A DNA stretch of 64,000 bases from Shewanella sp. MTB7 (GTDB taxonomy: Bacteria; Pseudomonadota; Gammaproteobacteria; Enterobacterales; Shewanellaceae), in contig NZ_CP085636.1 in NCBI RefSeq assembly GCF_027571385.1, positions 1,426,001 to 1,490,000 on the forward strand, read 5' to 3'. A program made the translations under genes and the position numbers. The notes beneath the pieces were generated by a model, which worked only from the letters and a program-made list of their open reading frames with translations, did not search any database and was not told where the DNA came from. Shown one piece after another: positions 9,349 through 18,018 of the stretch. Numbering within the stretch: the first letter of the stretch is position 1; each line of letters opens with the position of its first letter.

Positions 9349-9903
9349 ATAAAGTTAAATTGTGTTCAATACACATTCGGACAAAACTCAGTTGCATACT
9401 TTCATCTTACTGAATTTACACAACTTGTTTGCAGCCCGCAATGGCAAACGTGAAGTGTAAAACAAAGAGATCGCAGTGAATGAGCTAATGGTTAAATCGA
9501 AGAGATAGCCTTCTTGTGAATTATCTAGTGTGGATGCGGCTCCGAACGTTGATGGCAGGGATGCCATCGTCGAGCCTACAGGGAGCGTACTTGCGGCGTT
9601 TCGTAGAAGCGTCTACACATAAGCACGCTGTAAGCGATAGATCACGATGAATCTCAGACTTTCAACAACCCACCTAATACGAGCTCAGCCAGAAGCTAAA
9701 CCAGAAAATGCAATAAGGCTTCATTTGAAGGCTAGCTAACTTTGGGTAAATAAGTAGGTCATTAACCCGACCAATTAAAGCTAAATCAGAGTTAAGTGCA
9801 CAGGAATGAAAATTTAAAAGTACTCACTCAAATACGAGCAAAAATAATGGTAGATATCAATGAACCTCAATCTAGCATTAACCGTTATTATGCACTAATA
9901 ACC
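9349..9903. repeat. Left composite repeat block, second part (no gene)
   Basis: A 555-base gap with no convincing gene. Bases 9400-9535 align with about 14300-14440 (shared stretches such as AAATCGAAGAGATAGC and GTGTAAAACAAAG / ATTGTAAAACAAAG). A dispersed structured repeat occupies 9494-9737. The segment ends with the inverted repeat GTTATTA-TGCAC-TAATAAC near 9883-9901, which recurs with loop CGCGC at about 14699-14717. The remaining bases (9740-9880) show nothing recognisable. Confidence 0.7.
9494..9737 (+). repeat. Dispersed structured repeat, copy 1
   Basis: Starts AAATCGAAGAGATA. It contains GATGCGGC, then a hairpin GATGGCA-ggga-TGCCATC, then CGTCGAGCCTACAGGGA, GTACTTGCGGCG, GAAGCGTCTACACATAAG and a tail that pairs with those of the other copies. 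Related copies are at 46425-46565 (inverted), 52971-53221 and 53249-53540. Confidence 0.7.
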
Positions 9904-10395
9904 CTACTCTATTAACCAGCGGACTAAAATGGATTGGCTGATAACGCCACTTTTACCGTGGAACTCGCCATCCCTGGTCACAAAATAACTTCGAGGTAGC
10001 TCGCCATACCAGTGGGGATCGATAAGGAAGCGATTTTGATCCCCTTGATCTTCTGCAAAATGAAAGTTTGGAAAATCATCGAGTTGAAACTCTTGTATGA
10101 TCTTAAACTGCTCTGCCAGTGCCTCTTCATTGGCATCGGTATTGACCAGCACCACGTTGAGCTGGAGATGTTTCTGTTTTAATCTCTGTTTTAGTTTTTG
10201 AATGCTTGCCAACTCCTTAAAACAGGGCGGGCAGTCGACAGACCACAACAACATTAGCCATCTTTTCCCCATGTTTTGCGCTTTAATCGTTGTAAGTTGT
10301 GTCTTATTGAATACCGATGAAGTCCCATGGGCATAGTGTGTGCTGAACACTGTGCAGATGAATAAAGTGAGCAGGCGTTGTTGTAGGCTATTCAT
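9904..10395 (-). CDS. TlpA/thioredoxin-like periplasmic protein
   Basis: A 163-residue exported protein with signal peptide MNSLQQRLLTLFICTVFSTH and a thioredoxin fold. The active-site motif CPPC is at 55-58 (WSVDCPPCFKEL), and the cis-Pro region is LPRSYFVT near 134. Such proteins reduce or shuffle disulfides, or reduce metal-binding cysteines, in the periplasm. ATG 10395 overlaps the stop of the upstream gene (TTATGA), so the two are translationally coupled. A slightly longer frame to 10434 would bury the signal peptide. The partner is probably the cysteine-containing Asp-box protein encoded just before it. Confidence 0.75.
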   Translation of the reverse strand: MNSLQQRLLTLFICTVFSTHYAHGTSSVFNKTQLTTIKAQNMGKRWLMLLWSVDCPPCFKELASIQKLKQRLKQKHLQLNVVLVNTDANEEALAEQFKIIQEFQLDDFPNFHFAEDQGDQNRFLIDPHWYGELPRSYFVTRDGEFHGKSGVISQSILVRWLIE

Positions 10396-11636
10396 AATGC
10401 TTGTATCCAGTGACTTTGCTTCAATCGATGCCAAGAGACAAAGCTCATCTTGTTATTGGTGATAATAAATGGCCGATCGGCGCCTGCAGTTGCTGTGGTT
10501 AATAACTTAGGTTGGCTAAATGATTGACCATTGTCATCGGAGTATTGGTGCCAGAGTTGATGCTCAATGCCATTGAATTGGGTCCAGACTATGTTGACCT
10601 TGTTACCAAGCGTGTCGATATGGGGATGTGCAGCTTGCGCCGATTGTTCACCAATGCTCACAGGCTTGGTTAAGGTTTTGCCCTGATCTAGGCTTGATGC
10701 ATAAAAAATTCCCTTACCTAAGTCTCCTTGGTTAAACCACACCATATGATATCGGTTATGTTTATCAATACTGAGCCCGCCACCTTGATGTGGGCAACCA
10801 TCAATTTGCCAGTGGTCATGGCTTATTTGGTAGGGAGTAAGCGGTGTGTTTTCATCTTGAGCAAGGGTCAGTAATGCAAACTCTCGAATATTATCGCCAT
10901 AAATATGTCGCCATAAAATCGCGAGTTCACCCTGACTACTAGTATCGAGGGCTATGCGGCAACACACGCAGGTACTGTTGGCTAATGCTTGATTAGTAAA
11001 AGTCGGTTGCTGCTTGCGGTAGTTTGCCTTGCCAAGGTATAGGGCTGAACCATTGGTTTGCTTTCCCTGTGATCTCGCTTGATGGGCTAAACGAGCGTCA
11101 AGCCACACTAGCGAGATTTCACCTTCATCTGAGACCTGCATTTCATTAAAGCTATGGCCGGTTTCAAGCTTGTCGTTATTGACGGTTATCGGCTTGGTAA
11201 AGCTGGTTCCATAATCCTTGGAATAGGCAAAACGTATATCAGCGGTGTATTTTTTGGCTTTTGGCATCGCCCACGACAGGTACACGCCCTGATACTGGTC
11301 AAAGGCTATCTTGGGACGGTTTTCATTACGTGCCGATATGCTCTCTTTAGCGATAGGCACTCGTCTAACGGTGGAAAAAGTGACGCCCTTATCCCGTGAT
11401 ATTTGAAAATAGAGGCTGTCGTTGTGCGACCATAAACGCCATAAATCACCATTGGGGGCAAATGATGCGGTCACTGTTTTGGCGCAGGTTATCTCTTCTT
11501 GCGTACATGTGGTGGTGCTGTCAGTTTGAGATTGCAACTTGTGGTGAGCATGGGCGGCTTGGGCGGCTTGGGCGCTGGTAAACGTTAACGGTATGCAGCT
11601 AAAAAATAAAAATATCAAACAATTATATTTAATCAT
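10392..11636 (-). CDS. Exported Asp-box (BNR) repeat protein with Cys and His clusters
   Basis: A 414-residue secreted protein (signal peptide to about residue 24) with at least four Asp-box repeats of the S-x-D-x-G-x-x-F type (SRDKGVTFS about 80, SKDYGTSFT about 139, SLDQGKTLT about 315, SDDNGQSFS about 366), predicting a sialidase-like beta-propeller. Features unusual for a sialidase are HAHH at 29-32, CTQEEITC at 44-51, CVCCR at 223-227 and CPH at 281. The catalytic Arg triad of true sialidases is not evident. Ten bases separate it from the TonB receptor upstream, and it overlaps the thioredoxin-like gene downstream. I infer a periplasmic metal- or cofactor-binding role rather than glycan cleavage. 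Confidence 0.65.
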   Translation of the reverse strand: MIKYNCLIFLFFSCIPLTFTSAQAAQAAHAHHKLQSQTDSTTTCTQEEITCAKTVTASFAPNGDLWRLWSHNDSLYFQISRDKGVTFSTVRRVPIAKESISARNENRPKIAFDQYQGVYLSWAMPKAKKYTADIRFAYSKDYGTSFTKPITVNNDKLETGHSFNEMQVSDEGEISLVWLDARLAHQARSQGKQTNGSALYLGKANYRKQQPTFTNQALANSTCVCCRIALDTSSQGELAILWRHIYGDNIREFALLTLAQDENTPLTPYQISHDHWQIDGCPHQGGGLSIDKHNRYHMVWFNQGDLGKGIFYASSLDQGKTLTKPVSIGEQSAQAAHPHIDTLGNKVNIVWTQFNGIEHQLWHQYSDDNGQSFSQPKLLTTATAGADRPFIITNNKMSFVSWHRLKQSHWIQAL

Positions 11637-11645
11637 GGACTTGGC

Positions 11646-13775
11646 CTACCATTGATAATTTACACCGACATAAGCGGTTCTAGGGGCTCCTGGGGAGTAG
11701 AATGTTTTGCCGTATCGATATGAGGCTTCCTGTGCATACTCCTCATTAGTGACATTTAACACTCTGGCATTGAAAGATAGCTGCTTAGAGAATTGATAAA
11801 GGGCTTTGATATTGGCGATGGTGTAGCCATTTTCAATACGATCCATTTCATTATCATCTTGGCTGTTCGCATCGTCTAACCAGTATTCCCCTATGGATTG
11901 TATCTCTAGCATGCTGGTTAAGCCTTGTGCAAATGTCGGCATATAGCGTAAACGCACGTTAGCGATATAGTCCGGTGCAGCCGCCATTTCATTACCTGAG
12001 TAAGCTTCATGTTGATCAAATTCATGGTGAGATCTGCTGTATGCCGTACTAAGGTTTAGCTGTTCATTGATCTTCCACGCAACAGATACTTCAACCCCTT
12101 GATGAATAACCCTAGCTGCATTGGTTAAATAGCGCTGGCCTGCATCGTTATAAGCACGCACAATACCATCATCTACATCCATATAATAAACGGCAGTATC
12201 AAGTGATATGGATTGCCAGTTGGCTTTAAATCCAAGTTCATAGGTATCAGATATCTCTGGATCGACCGCTTCGGCATTGCCATCATCTTTAATTGTTAAA
12301 TGGTACAAACTACTTGCGGTTGGTAAGCGAAAACTGTTGGCATAACGTAGATAAAGGCTAGTATCTTGAGTCAGGTGATAGTTTAGACTTGCTTTAGGGC
12401 TTATATGGCTAAAGTTATCTTTTCTGTCTTTAATACTGCGTTTTCCATGGCCTATGTCACCAAAAACACCTAAGTGGTTGTTAAAATCATATTGACCATA
12501 ATCATATCTGGCACCAAGAGTTAAATCGAGATTATCTGTTAATTCCCGCTTGTGCTGAATATAGGGAGAGAGACTGAGGTATTGAGTGGTGTCATCATAA
12601 AATACTTCCCCCTTAGTGAAGGTGTCGGCCCTAAAACCTGTGCTGGTATAGTCAAGGGGTTGATAGGAAAGTTGGTCGCCTTCGGTAAGCTCAATATCTA
12701 AGCCAACAGTGGTATCACTGTCACTTTCATGCTCAAAATTTGCTAATGCCAGTAAGCCCAAGGTGTGTACTTCAGACTCTACCTTAGGCATGTTTTTATT
12801 CCAGGTTGCGGTGTAATCGTTAGTACGGTAGCGATAATATGGGATGAGTGAAAAATAATTATTGTCGGTGGTTTTGTCCCACTGACTAGACAGTCGTAAG
12901 TATCTGGTTTTGCGTAGTGGATCATTTGCTAATACGTCAGCAGATAACCCCGAATTTGTTTTGTCATTGTCATATAAGGCTTGGGTTAAATTTCCTGCCA
13001 TCTCCTGTTCAAGGTCTGAAACCACTAAAGAGGTGACGAGGCGTTCATTATCTGCTAACTCGAATTCATGTCTGAAGGTTAATTCAGCCCGTTCAGATCC
13101 GGTATGGTCACGCCACCCTTCATTGGTTAGGTATGACGCTGACACTCGAATGCCTTGAGTATCGGAGAGTATATTGCTGTGACTAAATTGCGCCTTAGCA
13201 TAATCATCTTGCCCGAGTGTCAATCCCACATCCGTTTGAGGAGACTTCGCCACCTCTTTAGATAAAATATTAATCGTTGCAGCTACGGCTCCAGATCCAT
13301 ATAAGGCAGTACCAGCGCCCTTTAAGACCTCCATTCGGGCAATGTTAGAGTTAAAACTGGACCACCAAAGGGCATTATGGTTAAAAAAGGCCGGAGATTG
13401 CAGGGGGATATTATCCTGTAAATAGAGATAGTAACCACTGGTGTTCATGGGCATTCTGATTGCTGCCTTATGGCCTTGGCCGCCAGAAAGTTGGTCAATT
13501 AACACCCCTGAAATGCTGTTAAGTGATTCGGCGATATGTTGACCACTATCAATGGCTAGCTCTTCTGTGCTGACCCCCTGTAGTGACATGGCAAGATCAG
13601 TATCTAAAGATTGCTGACGTGTTGCTGTGACAGTAATACGTTCAAGATTATTGTTGGTGTTGGTTAATGCATTCAGGGTAGGCGTTTCTTCACGGTAGTC
13701 CTCGCTACCTAAAACAGTGAAAGATGCAATCAACCCTGTAATAAGTGCGAATGCGGATATTCTTTGTTTACTCAT
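11646..13775 (-). CDS. TonB-dependent outer-membrane receptor (metal-type)
   Basis: A 709-residue receptor with a signal peptide (about 1-23), a TonB-box-like RITVTATRQ near 46-54, a plug domain (VLKGAGTALYGSGAVAATINIL) and a C-terminal barrel ending in aromatic YQW. The size and plug resemble siderophore/copper-type receptors. It is the first gene of a three-gene operon with the Asp-box protein and the thioredoxin-like protein. The ribosome site AGAGGT precedes ATG 13775. The substrate is unknown; the neighbours with His/Cys clusters point to a metal or metal chelate. No clear Fur-type box was found in the 640 bases upstream. Confidence 0.85.
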   Translation of the reverse strand: MSKQRISAFALITGLIASFTVLGSEDYREETPTLNALTNTNNNLERITVTATRQQSLDTDLAMSLQGVSTEELAIDSGQHIAESLNSISGVLIDQLSGGQGHKAAIRMPMNTSGYYLYLQDNIPLQSPAFFNHNALWWSSFNSNIARMEVLKGAGTALYGSGAVAATINILSKEVAKSPQTDVGLTLGQDDYAKAQFSHSNILSDTQGIRVSASYLTNEGWRDHTGSERAELTFRHEFELADNERLVTSLVVSDLEQEMAGNLTQALYDNDKTNSGLSADVLANDPLRKTRYLRLSSQWDKTTDNNYFSLIPYYRYRTNDYTATWNKNMPKVESEVHTLGLLALANFEHESDSDTTVGLDIELTEGDQLSYQPLDYTSTGFRADTFTKGEVFYDDTTQYLSLSPYIQHKRELTDNLDLTLGARYDYGQYDFNNHLGVFGDIGHGKRSIKDRKDNFSHISPKASLNYHLTQDTSLYLRYANSFRLPTASSLYHLTIKDDGNAEAVDPEISDTYELGFKANWQSISLDTAVYYMDVDDGIVRAYNDAGQRYLTNAARVIHQGVEVSVAWKINEQLNLSTAYSRSHHEFDQHEAYSGNEMAAAPDYIANVRLRYMPTFAQGLTSMLEIQSIGEYWLDDANSQDDNEMDRIENGYTIANIKALYQFSKQLSFNARVLNVTNEEYAQEASYRYGKTFYSPGAPRTAYVGVNYQW

Positions 13776-13925
13776 ATTACCTCTTAGTAGGGTTATGTCG
13801 TTTTGGTGATACTAAGTAAGGCATTTTGTATGCCACAATCTAACTTGTTGATTACTTATTGTTATAACCATCTTTAAATAAATTAATTGTCATTAAGACA
13901 CTTATTTATCAGTGTTAAAATAACA

Positions 13926-13942
13926 GTGATTGTCTTAATCAC
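13926..13942. promoter_or_regulatory. Inverted repeat upstream of the metal-type TonB receptor
   Basis: GTGATT-gtctt-AATCAC lies about 150 bases before the receptor start. It is symmetrical like an operator, but the 9-base spacing between TGA and TCA half-sites does not fit CRP. A second perfect hairpin (CTGCGACA-aag-TGTCGCAG) is at 14062-14080. Either could be a regulator site or part of a terminator for a lost gene. Confidence 0.3.
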
Positions 13943-14129
13943 ATGACCAAAGCAAGGGTCTAAATGACCGGTTACTTGATAAATATGTGCTGGGTCATAA
14001 CCAGAGATGCATTTTTAGTCTTGATCTTGTCACCATCCTAAAATGCTTTGTCGAATTCGTCCTGCGACAAAGTGTCGCAGATGTTGAATTGTGGTTGCTG
14101 AGTTGTTTTATTTAAAGGGTGGACTTTGC

Positions 14130-14717
14130 CCTGCTAGAACGGCACTTTGTGCCTTCGAGAACGTTCGCAGGCTCACTGCTAGCTACGGCACCTTGTACCT
14201 TCAAGCTGTTGCTCTTCTCCGTGACCTTCCGTGTTCTCTGTGGTGAAAAGCTTTTAGGTTAATTCGCTACGACCCCTTTATGATGCAAAGTCGTTCACTT
14301 TCATCTTATTGAATTTAAACAACTTGCTTACACCCCAGAATAGTAAACCGTGAATTGTAAAACAAAGGGTAGTAGCGAATTAGTTAATGATTAAATCGAA
14401 GAGATAGCTTTTTTGTTAATTACCGAGCGTAGATGCGGCCGTGGAGGGATTCGCAACGCTTATCCATCATTTGTAGTTTCGCGTGCCAAAGTGACACAAG
14501 GGTTACTTATTGATGCACTTGGTAAACTATTGGCTGCTAGTGATTGCGTAGCATTCCCAATCGTCATTGTAGATGCCAAAGATGGTGGAAAACATTTCTA
14601 TGAACGCTATGGATTCCAAGCTTTTCAAGATGCGGAAAACAAACTGTTTATCACTATTTCTGATGTACGAGCAAGTTTAGGCTAGTTAACTCTAGCTCGT
14701 TATTACGCGCTAATAAC
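14130..14717. repeat. Right composite repeat block
   Basis: Repeats, in the same order and orientation, the motifs of the left block. These are the 33-base unit (14150-14182), a REP-like CTCCGTG...GTGGTGAA segment (14216-14250), TTAATTCGCTACGACCCC, the AAATCGAAGAGATAGC region and the terminal inverted repeat GTTATTA-CGCGC-TAATAAC. The two blocks flank the TonB receptor operon at 9904-13775. The structured dispersed repeat is truncated here and followed directly by a GNAT gene fragment. Confidence 0.7.
14413..14685 (+). pseudogene. GNAT acetyltransferase remnant (toxin-antitoxin type), N-terminus missing
   Basis: The frame 14413-14685 encodes only the C-terminal half of a GNAT domain: LLIDALGKLLAAS, then IVIVDAKDGGKHFYERYGFQ and the tail NKLFITISDVRASLG, typical of GNAT toxins of the TacT/DUF1778 pair class often found in integron cassettes. 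The N-terminal half and most of the acetyl-CoA pyrophosphate loop are absent, and the frame before about 14470 belongs to the dispersed repeat. No antitoxin gene precedes it. It is therefore a non-functional remnant. Family assignment is from the C-terminal motif only. Confidence 0.6.
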
Positions 14718-15374
14718 CTGATTCTCTGGTTGGGTGATCATCAACTGCTGATACACCAGTCCCGCTTGGGTGCGATTATACACCTCTAGTTTGAGCAGTA
14801 TTGCCGAGACATGCTTCTTCACGGTAGTTTCTTTAATGTCCAAGTCATAGGCTATCTGCTTGTTGAGTTGTCCGCCTGCAATACGGGCAAGTACGGTATA
14901 TTGTTGTGGGGTGAGTTGTGCCAGTTGTGCAGCTAAACGTTGATGCTCAGCGGCGCTCTGTTGATCTGTGTTGATTGAGGTGTGTTCTGGCAGCCAAATC
15001 TCACCGTCGAGTACTTGTTCGATCGCTGCGCCAATCTGGGTCAAGTTGGCCGATTTGGGGATAAAAGCGCTGGCACCAAAGTTGATGGCTTTGCGCATGA
15101 TGTCACTCTGGTCGTCCGATGACACCATGATCACCACGAGATCTGGGAAGTGATTTTGTAGGAGTGTCAGGCCTGTAAAACCATCGTTACCGGGCATATG
15201 TAGATCGAGAAAGACGATTTCAAGTGAGGGGGTTTGCTCGACTATGGCGAGGAGTTCTTGAAAATTTTCAGCTTCTAGTATGTCGGCCTTATCGAAGCTC
15301 TCTACTACGGCCTGCTTGAGTGCAGCGCGAAACAGTGGGTGGTCGTCTGCAATAGCCACTTTAGCCTGTGACAT
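14703..15374 (-). CDS. LuxR-type response regulator, CrbR-like
   Basis: A 223-residue regulator with an N-terminal receiver (acidic pair in IADDHPLFR, phospho-acceptor Asp57 in FLDLHMPG, conserved Lys in FIPKSA) and a C-terminal LuxR/NarL helix-turn-helix (LTPQQYTVLARIAGGQLNKQ, then ETTVKKHVSAILLKL). ATG 15374 has AAAGGAG six bases upstream and is preferred to an in-frame TTG at 15380. The receiver sequence resembles CrbR, partner of symporter-fused kinases such as the one at 4403. It lies next to the TonB receptor and PHB-depolymerase-like genes, which are the probable targets. Its last codons overlap the inverted repeat that ends the right composite repeat block. Confidence 0.85.
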   Translation of the reverse strand: MSQAKVAIADDHPLFRAALKQAVVESFDKADILEAENFQELLAIVEQTPSLEIVFLDLHMPGNDGFTGLTLLQNHFPDLVVIMVSSDDQSDIMRKAINFGASAFIPKSANLTQIGAAIEQVLDGEIWLPEHTSINTDQQSAAEHQRLAAQLAQLTPQQYTVLARIAGGQLNKQIAYDLDIKETTVKKHVSAILLKLEVYNRTQAGLVYQQLMITQPENQVISA

Positions 15375-15520
15375 AATCAACTCCTTTAGGTTCTTCTCTG
15401 ATTGAACGGATTGCTCTGATATATAAGGACACTAACACATTAACATTAAACGTAAGCACCGAACTGGGCAGTCAGTTCGGTGTTGATTGTGGTGGTTATA
15501 AATAAAGAGTTCTTATCATG

Positions 15521-17797
15521 TTAGAAACTATAACCAACAGTTAATGAGACAGTTTGCGGATCGCCATAATAGCCAATTAGGGTATTATCACCGCCGAGTC
15601 CAGGTAGATAGCCGCCGTCATCGGTTGGGGTCACAAAGGCGTAAGTTCCGACCAGATACTCTTCATCGGTGACATTCTTCCAATGTAGACCAGCAGTCCA
15701 GCTGCCTTCATCGCTATACCAGTTCAGGCCGAAGTTAAGTAGGCCATAACCATCCTGAGTGAGCAGATTGTCGGTCACGGTCAGATCATAGTCGCCGCGG
15801 TAGTAGTAGTTACCGTTGAAGACAAAATCACCGATGCTGGTGGCAAAGTCATAATTAAAGCCGACATTGGCAGTGGTGTCTGGTGTGTTGGCTATGGTGT
15901 AGATGTCGCTGAGATCGATCTGGTTACCATCTTCATCATAGGATATGACTTCATCGAATGAGGAGTCGATGAGCCCTAAGGTGCCGAACAGATTGAGAGA
16001 TTCGGTAGCGGCATATTGGATCTCAAGCTCGAGACCCGTGGCGGTTGAGGTGCCGATATTGCCCAGACGTTGATTTAGGTCGGCGGCATCTTCTCCTGGT
16101 AGTACTGTGACGAACTGCCTGTCTTGATGATCCAGATAAAATGCGGTGGCGTTGAGGCGAAGATTACCGTTCCACTCACTCTTAAAGCCTATCTCGTAGG
16201 AGTTTACCACTTCAGGGTCTACCGCAGGCTCTGCCCCTGTGGCTCTTGGATTAAAGGTACCGGATTTAAAGCCCTGAGAGTAGCTGGCGAACATCATCAT
16301 GGTATCGCTGTGTTGATACTCGATGCCGATTCTAGGGGTAAAGCGTGACCAAGTTTCACTGTCATCGAGTACCAAAGGGATCTTTTCTTCGATAAGCGCT
16401 TCATCACGTTCGAAACCTGGGTACCAGCCACTTTCCGGGTAGATACTGTCGAAGATCACGCCGTTATAGACGGTGGCATCTTTGGTCTCTCGGGTATAAC
16501 GGGCACCTAATGTAAGTGACCACTGTTCACTTAAACTGTATGACCCTTGGGCATAGGCGGCGTAGCTTTCGCTGTTATTACAGCCGCGCACTTCTCGAGT
16601 GAGACCACCGTAATCTTTGAAGGCTTCCTCAAGAATGGCATCGAAGTGACCACAGGAGTCGCCCTTGAAGTAATAGAGGCCCGAGACAATATTGAGATCT
16701 TCGGTGTCGTAGTTAACCTGAAACTCTTGGGAAAACTGCTCATCATCATAGATGGCGGGCACATCGAAAATGCGCAGTGAAGTATTATCGAAATCAATAT
16801 TAGTGGGTGAGTAACTCTCACGTGATGCTGTCACTGACTTGAAGGTCCACTCCTCATTGATAAAGTACTCAAGGGTAAAGCTTAGGCCTTCGGTTTCCAC
16901 CTTGTTCCAAGTTGGCATGCTGGTGTAGGAGTCATAGACACTGTCGGGAACGGGAGCTTCGGTCAACTTGCTTGGAAGTAAACGGTAGCCGCCCTTGGCG
17001 TTTGACTCATCTTCAGTTCTGTCATAGTTAAGTCGCATAAACAGATCGTCGGTTGGGGTGTATTCTAAGGTCAGACGACCAGCCATCACATCCTTGTTGT
17101 AGTTTTCTGAATCTTGGCCCGACAAGGCTGAGGTGACAAAGTCGCCATAACCGTCACGGTTAAGGCTCGCAAGGGCAAAGCCAAAGTAGAGCTTGTCTTC
17201 GACTAGGGGATATTGACCAGCAATCTTATAGTCTTGCTGTTTGTAGCTGCCTAAGGTGGCATTGAGATCTAGTTGAGCGTCGCCTGACATCTTCTTGGTC
17301 ACATACTTAATGGCGCCACCAATGGTGTTTTTACCATATAGGGTACCTTGTGGGCCGCGCAGTACTTCGACGCGCTCAACATCGAGAATATCCAGTACAG
17401 CCCCTTGTGGGCGAGCCACATAGACATCATCGATATAGATACCAACGCCTGGCTCATAGCCCCATAAGGGATCCTCCTGACCCACGCCACGGATAAAAGC
17501 CGTAAGGGTTGAGTTAGTGCCTCGGCTACGTTGCAGGGTCGTATTGGGTGAGAACTGCTGCACTTCAGTGACGACGCTGATGCCATTTTCAGCCAGTTGC
17601 TCGGCATTGATAGAGGTGACAGCAATCGGCACATTTTGTAGACTTTCAACGGTCTTACGCGCGGTAACTTCGATGCGCTCTAGGATAGGTTCCTGTTCAA
17701 CACTGGCCTCAGCATCGGCAGCGAGTACAACTTGGCTTGTTAGTGCTGTTGAGATGGCTAATGCGAGGCAGCTTAGCTTGATAGTATTCTGTTCCAT
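15521..17797 (-). CDS. TonB-dependent receptor (large, organic-substrate type)
   Basis: A 758-residue outer-membrane receptor. Signal peptide MEQNTIKLSCLALAISTALT..., TonB-box-like ERIEVTARK, and a plug with FIRGVGQEDP, VGIYIDDVYVARPQGA and VERVEVLRGPQGTLYGKNTI, followed by a barrel ending LTVGYSF. This plug type is common in receptors of alteromonads and sphingomonads for bulky organic compounds as well as iron complexes. ATG 17797 is preferred (AGGGAA upstream, signal peptide follows at once) over a longer frame to 17878. It sits between the CrbR-like regulator and a secreted PHB-depolymerase-family esterase, which suggests uptake of hydrolysis products such as ester oligomers. This is inference from neighbours. 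Confidence 0.85.
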   Translation of the reverse strand: MEQNTIKLSCLALAISTALTSQVVLAADAEASVEQEPILERIEVTARKTVESLQNVPIAVTSINAEQLAENGISVVTEVQQFSPNTTLQRSRGTNSTLTAFIRGVGQEDPLWGYEPGVGIYIDDVYVARPQGAVLDILDVERVEVLRGPQGTLYGKNTIGGAIKYVTKKMSGDAQLDLNATLGSYKQQDYKIAGQYPLVEDKLYFGFALASLNRDGYGDFVTSALSGQDSENYNKDVMAGRLTLEYTPTDDLFMRLNYDRTEDESNAKGGYRLLPSKLTEAPVPDSVYDSYTSMPTWNKVETEGLSFTLEYFINEEWTFKSVTASRESYSPTNIDFDNTSLRIFDVPAIYDDEQFSQEFQVNYDTEDLNIVSGLYYFKGDSCGHFDAILEEAFKDYGGLTREVRGCNNSESYAAYAQGSYSLSEQWSLTLGARYTRETKDATVYNGVIFDSIYPESGWYPGFERDEALIEEKIPLVLDDSETWSRFTPRIGIEYQHSDTMMMFASYSQGFKSGTFNPRATGAEPAVDPEVVNSYEIGFKSEWNGNLRLNATAFYLDHQDRQFVTVLPGEDAADLNQRLGNIGTSTATGLELEIQYAATESLNLFGTLGLIDSSFDEVISYDEDGNQIDLSDIYTIANTPDTTANVGFNYDFATSIGDFVFNGNYYYRGDYDLTVTDNLLTQDGYGLLNFGLNWYSDEGSWTAGLHWKNVTDEEYLVGTYAFVTPTDDGGYLPGLGGDNTLIGYYGDPQTVSLTVGYSF

Positions 17798-17888
17798 AGA
17801 GGTTCCCTGTTTTGTACTTAAGTTTGTTAGGTACTTGTTATTGTTTTTCTTGGTATTGACTCTATAGCAATGATTCAATAATTTAATC

Positions 17889-17907
17889 GGTACTATAGTA
17901 GTATACG
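17889..17907. promoter_or_regulatory. Candidate operator upstream of the organic-type TonB receptor
   Basis: GGTACTATAGTAGTATACG contains a perfect TACTATAGTA palindrome about 92-110 bases before the receptor start. It partly resembles the sequence at 4223-4243. It may be a target of the adjacent LuxR-type regulator; evidence is two sites only. Confidence 0.25.
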
Positions 17908-18018
17908 TTTGTTAATAGTTTGTTTTAACTGGCAATTGGTCTTTGCCTCGGTATTGCTTTAGTCGATGATATGCTTATGTAACAGTGTTTATTCGGTCGT
18001 TATCACTGTGTGTTCGGA

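Noticed and set aside
10392..11636. True sialidase
   Set aside because: Asp boxes alone only show a propeller; catalytic Arg residues were not found, and Cys/His motifs suggest another role.
13926..13942. CRP site upstream of the TonB receptor
   Set aside because: TGA and TCA half-sites are nine bases apart instead of six.
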